From JBHIBA01 sp046758845 (lineage in GTDB: Bacteria; UBA8248; JACPRG01; G963555815): a stretch of 14,199 bases of DNA. The notes beneath the pieces were generated by a model. The model was not told the DNA's origin. It ran no database searches and saw only the letters and a list, made by a program, of their open reading frames with translations. Location: contig JBHIBA010000093.1 in NCBI GenBank assembly GCA_046758845.1, positions 1 to 14,199 of the forward strand, read 5' to 3'. Position numbers and translations under genes: made by a program. Below, in pieces: positions 14,146 to 14,199 of this stretch; position 1 is the stretch's first letter; every line of letters begins with the position of its first letter.

Positions 14146-14199
14146 CTAGTGTCTTGTCCCAGGAATAGCTTTACAAAGTCGCTCGAGTTTTTCGAGGAT
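14146..14199 (-). mobile_element. C-terminal end of a transposase, IS630-like (cut by window edge)
   Basis: The minus strand reads ILEKLERLCKAIPGTRH followed by TAG (14148-14146). This short tail resembles the C-termini of IS630-family DDE transposases, which often end in a charged helix followed by a Ser/Pro-Gly-Thr-x-His tail. The gap to the NSS stop is only 43 nt. Only 17 codons are visible, so the family call rests on recall of the tail pattern, and whether the copy is intact cannot be judged. Confidence 0.45.

Noticed and set aside
1..14199. CRISPR array.
   Set aside because: No regularly spaced direct repeats are present; the repeats seen are dispersed inverted hairpin elements.

Overview
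The window reads as a chromosome segment of a GC-rich, uncultured-type bacterium. No rRNA, tRNA or marker gene fixes the lineage. The gene types and the many GC-rich hairpin repeats between genes would suit Desulfobacterota ('Deltaproteobacteria') or a similar soil/sediment lineage, but that is a weak inference.

Layout, left to right. (1) 1-177 (-): 5' part of a TIGR01777-type NAD(P)-binding epimerase. (2) About 400-1700: an AT-richer island with one minus-strand gene, a stand-alone HsdR-N-like (PD-(D/E)xK) protein with a C-terminal winged-helix-like tail, its own sigma70-like promoter, and hairpin repeats on both sides. (3) 1997-6262 (-): a metabolic cluster in the order SLC13/DASS carboxylate transporter, LeuA/NifV-like condensing enzyme, 73-aa orphan protein, M20-like amidohydrolase. 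The last three are tightly packed, with a 27-nt gap and then a 4-nt ATGA overlap. Both enzymes depart from family consensus at expected active-site positions. (4) 6417-8505: a canonical M20 ArgE/DapE-type deacylase (+) bracketed by two inverted copies of a composite non-coding repeat. (5) 8526-12242 (-): MFS transporter, a possible 63-aa ORF, and the glycogen branching enzyme GlgB. (6) 12612-14102 (+): a sodium:neurotransmitter-symporter (LeuT-fold) transporter, followed at the right edge by what looks like the last 17 codons of a transposase (-).

The two most notable things are as follows. First, a dispersed structured repeat is present in at least four copies. Its order of hairpins is kept while the hairpin arms change sequence in a compensatory way. 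The copies flank two separate single-gene segments in inverted orientation. Second, the transporter/condensing enzyme/orphan/M20 cluster could encode an undescribed pathway that takes up or makes an acyl-condensed acid and then hydrolyses or binds a derivative of it. Its substrate cannot be read from the sequence.
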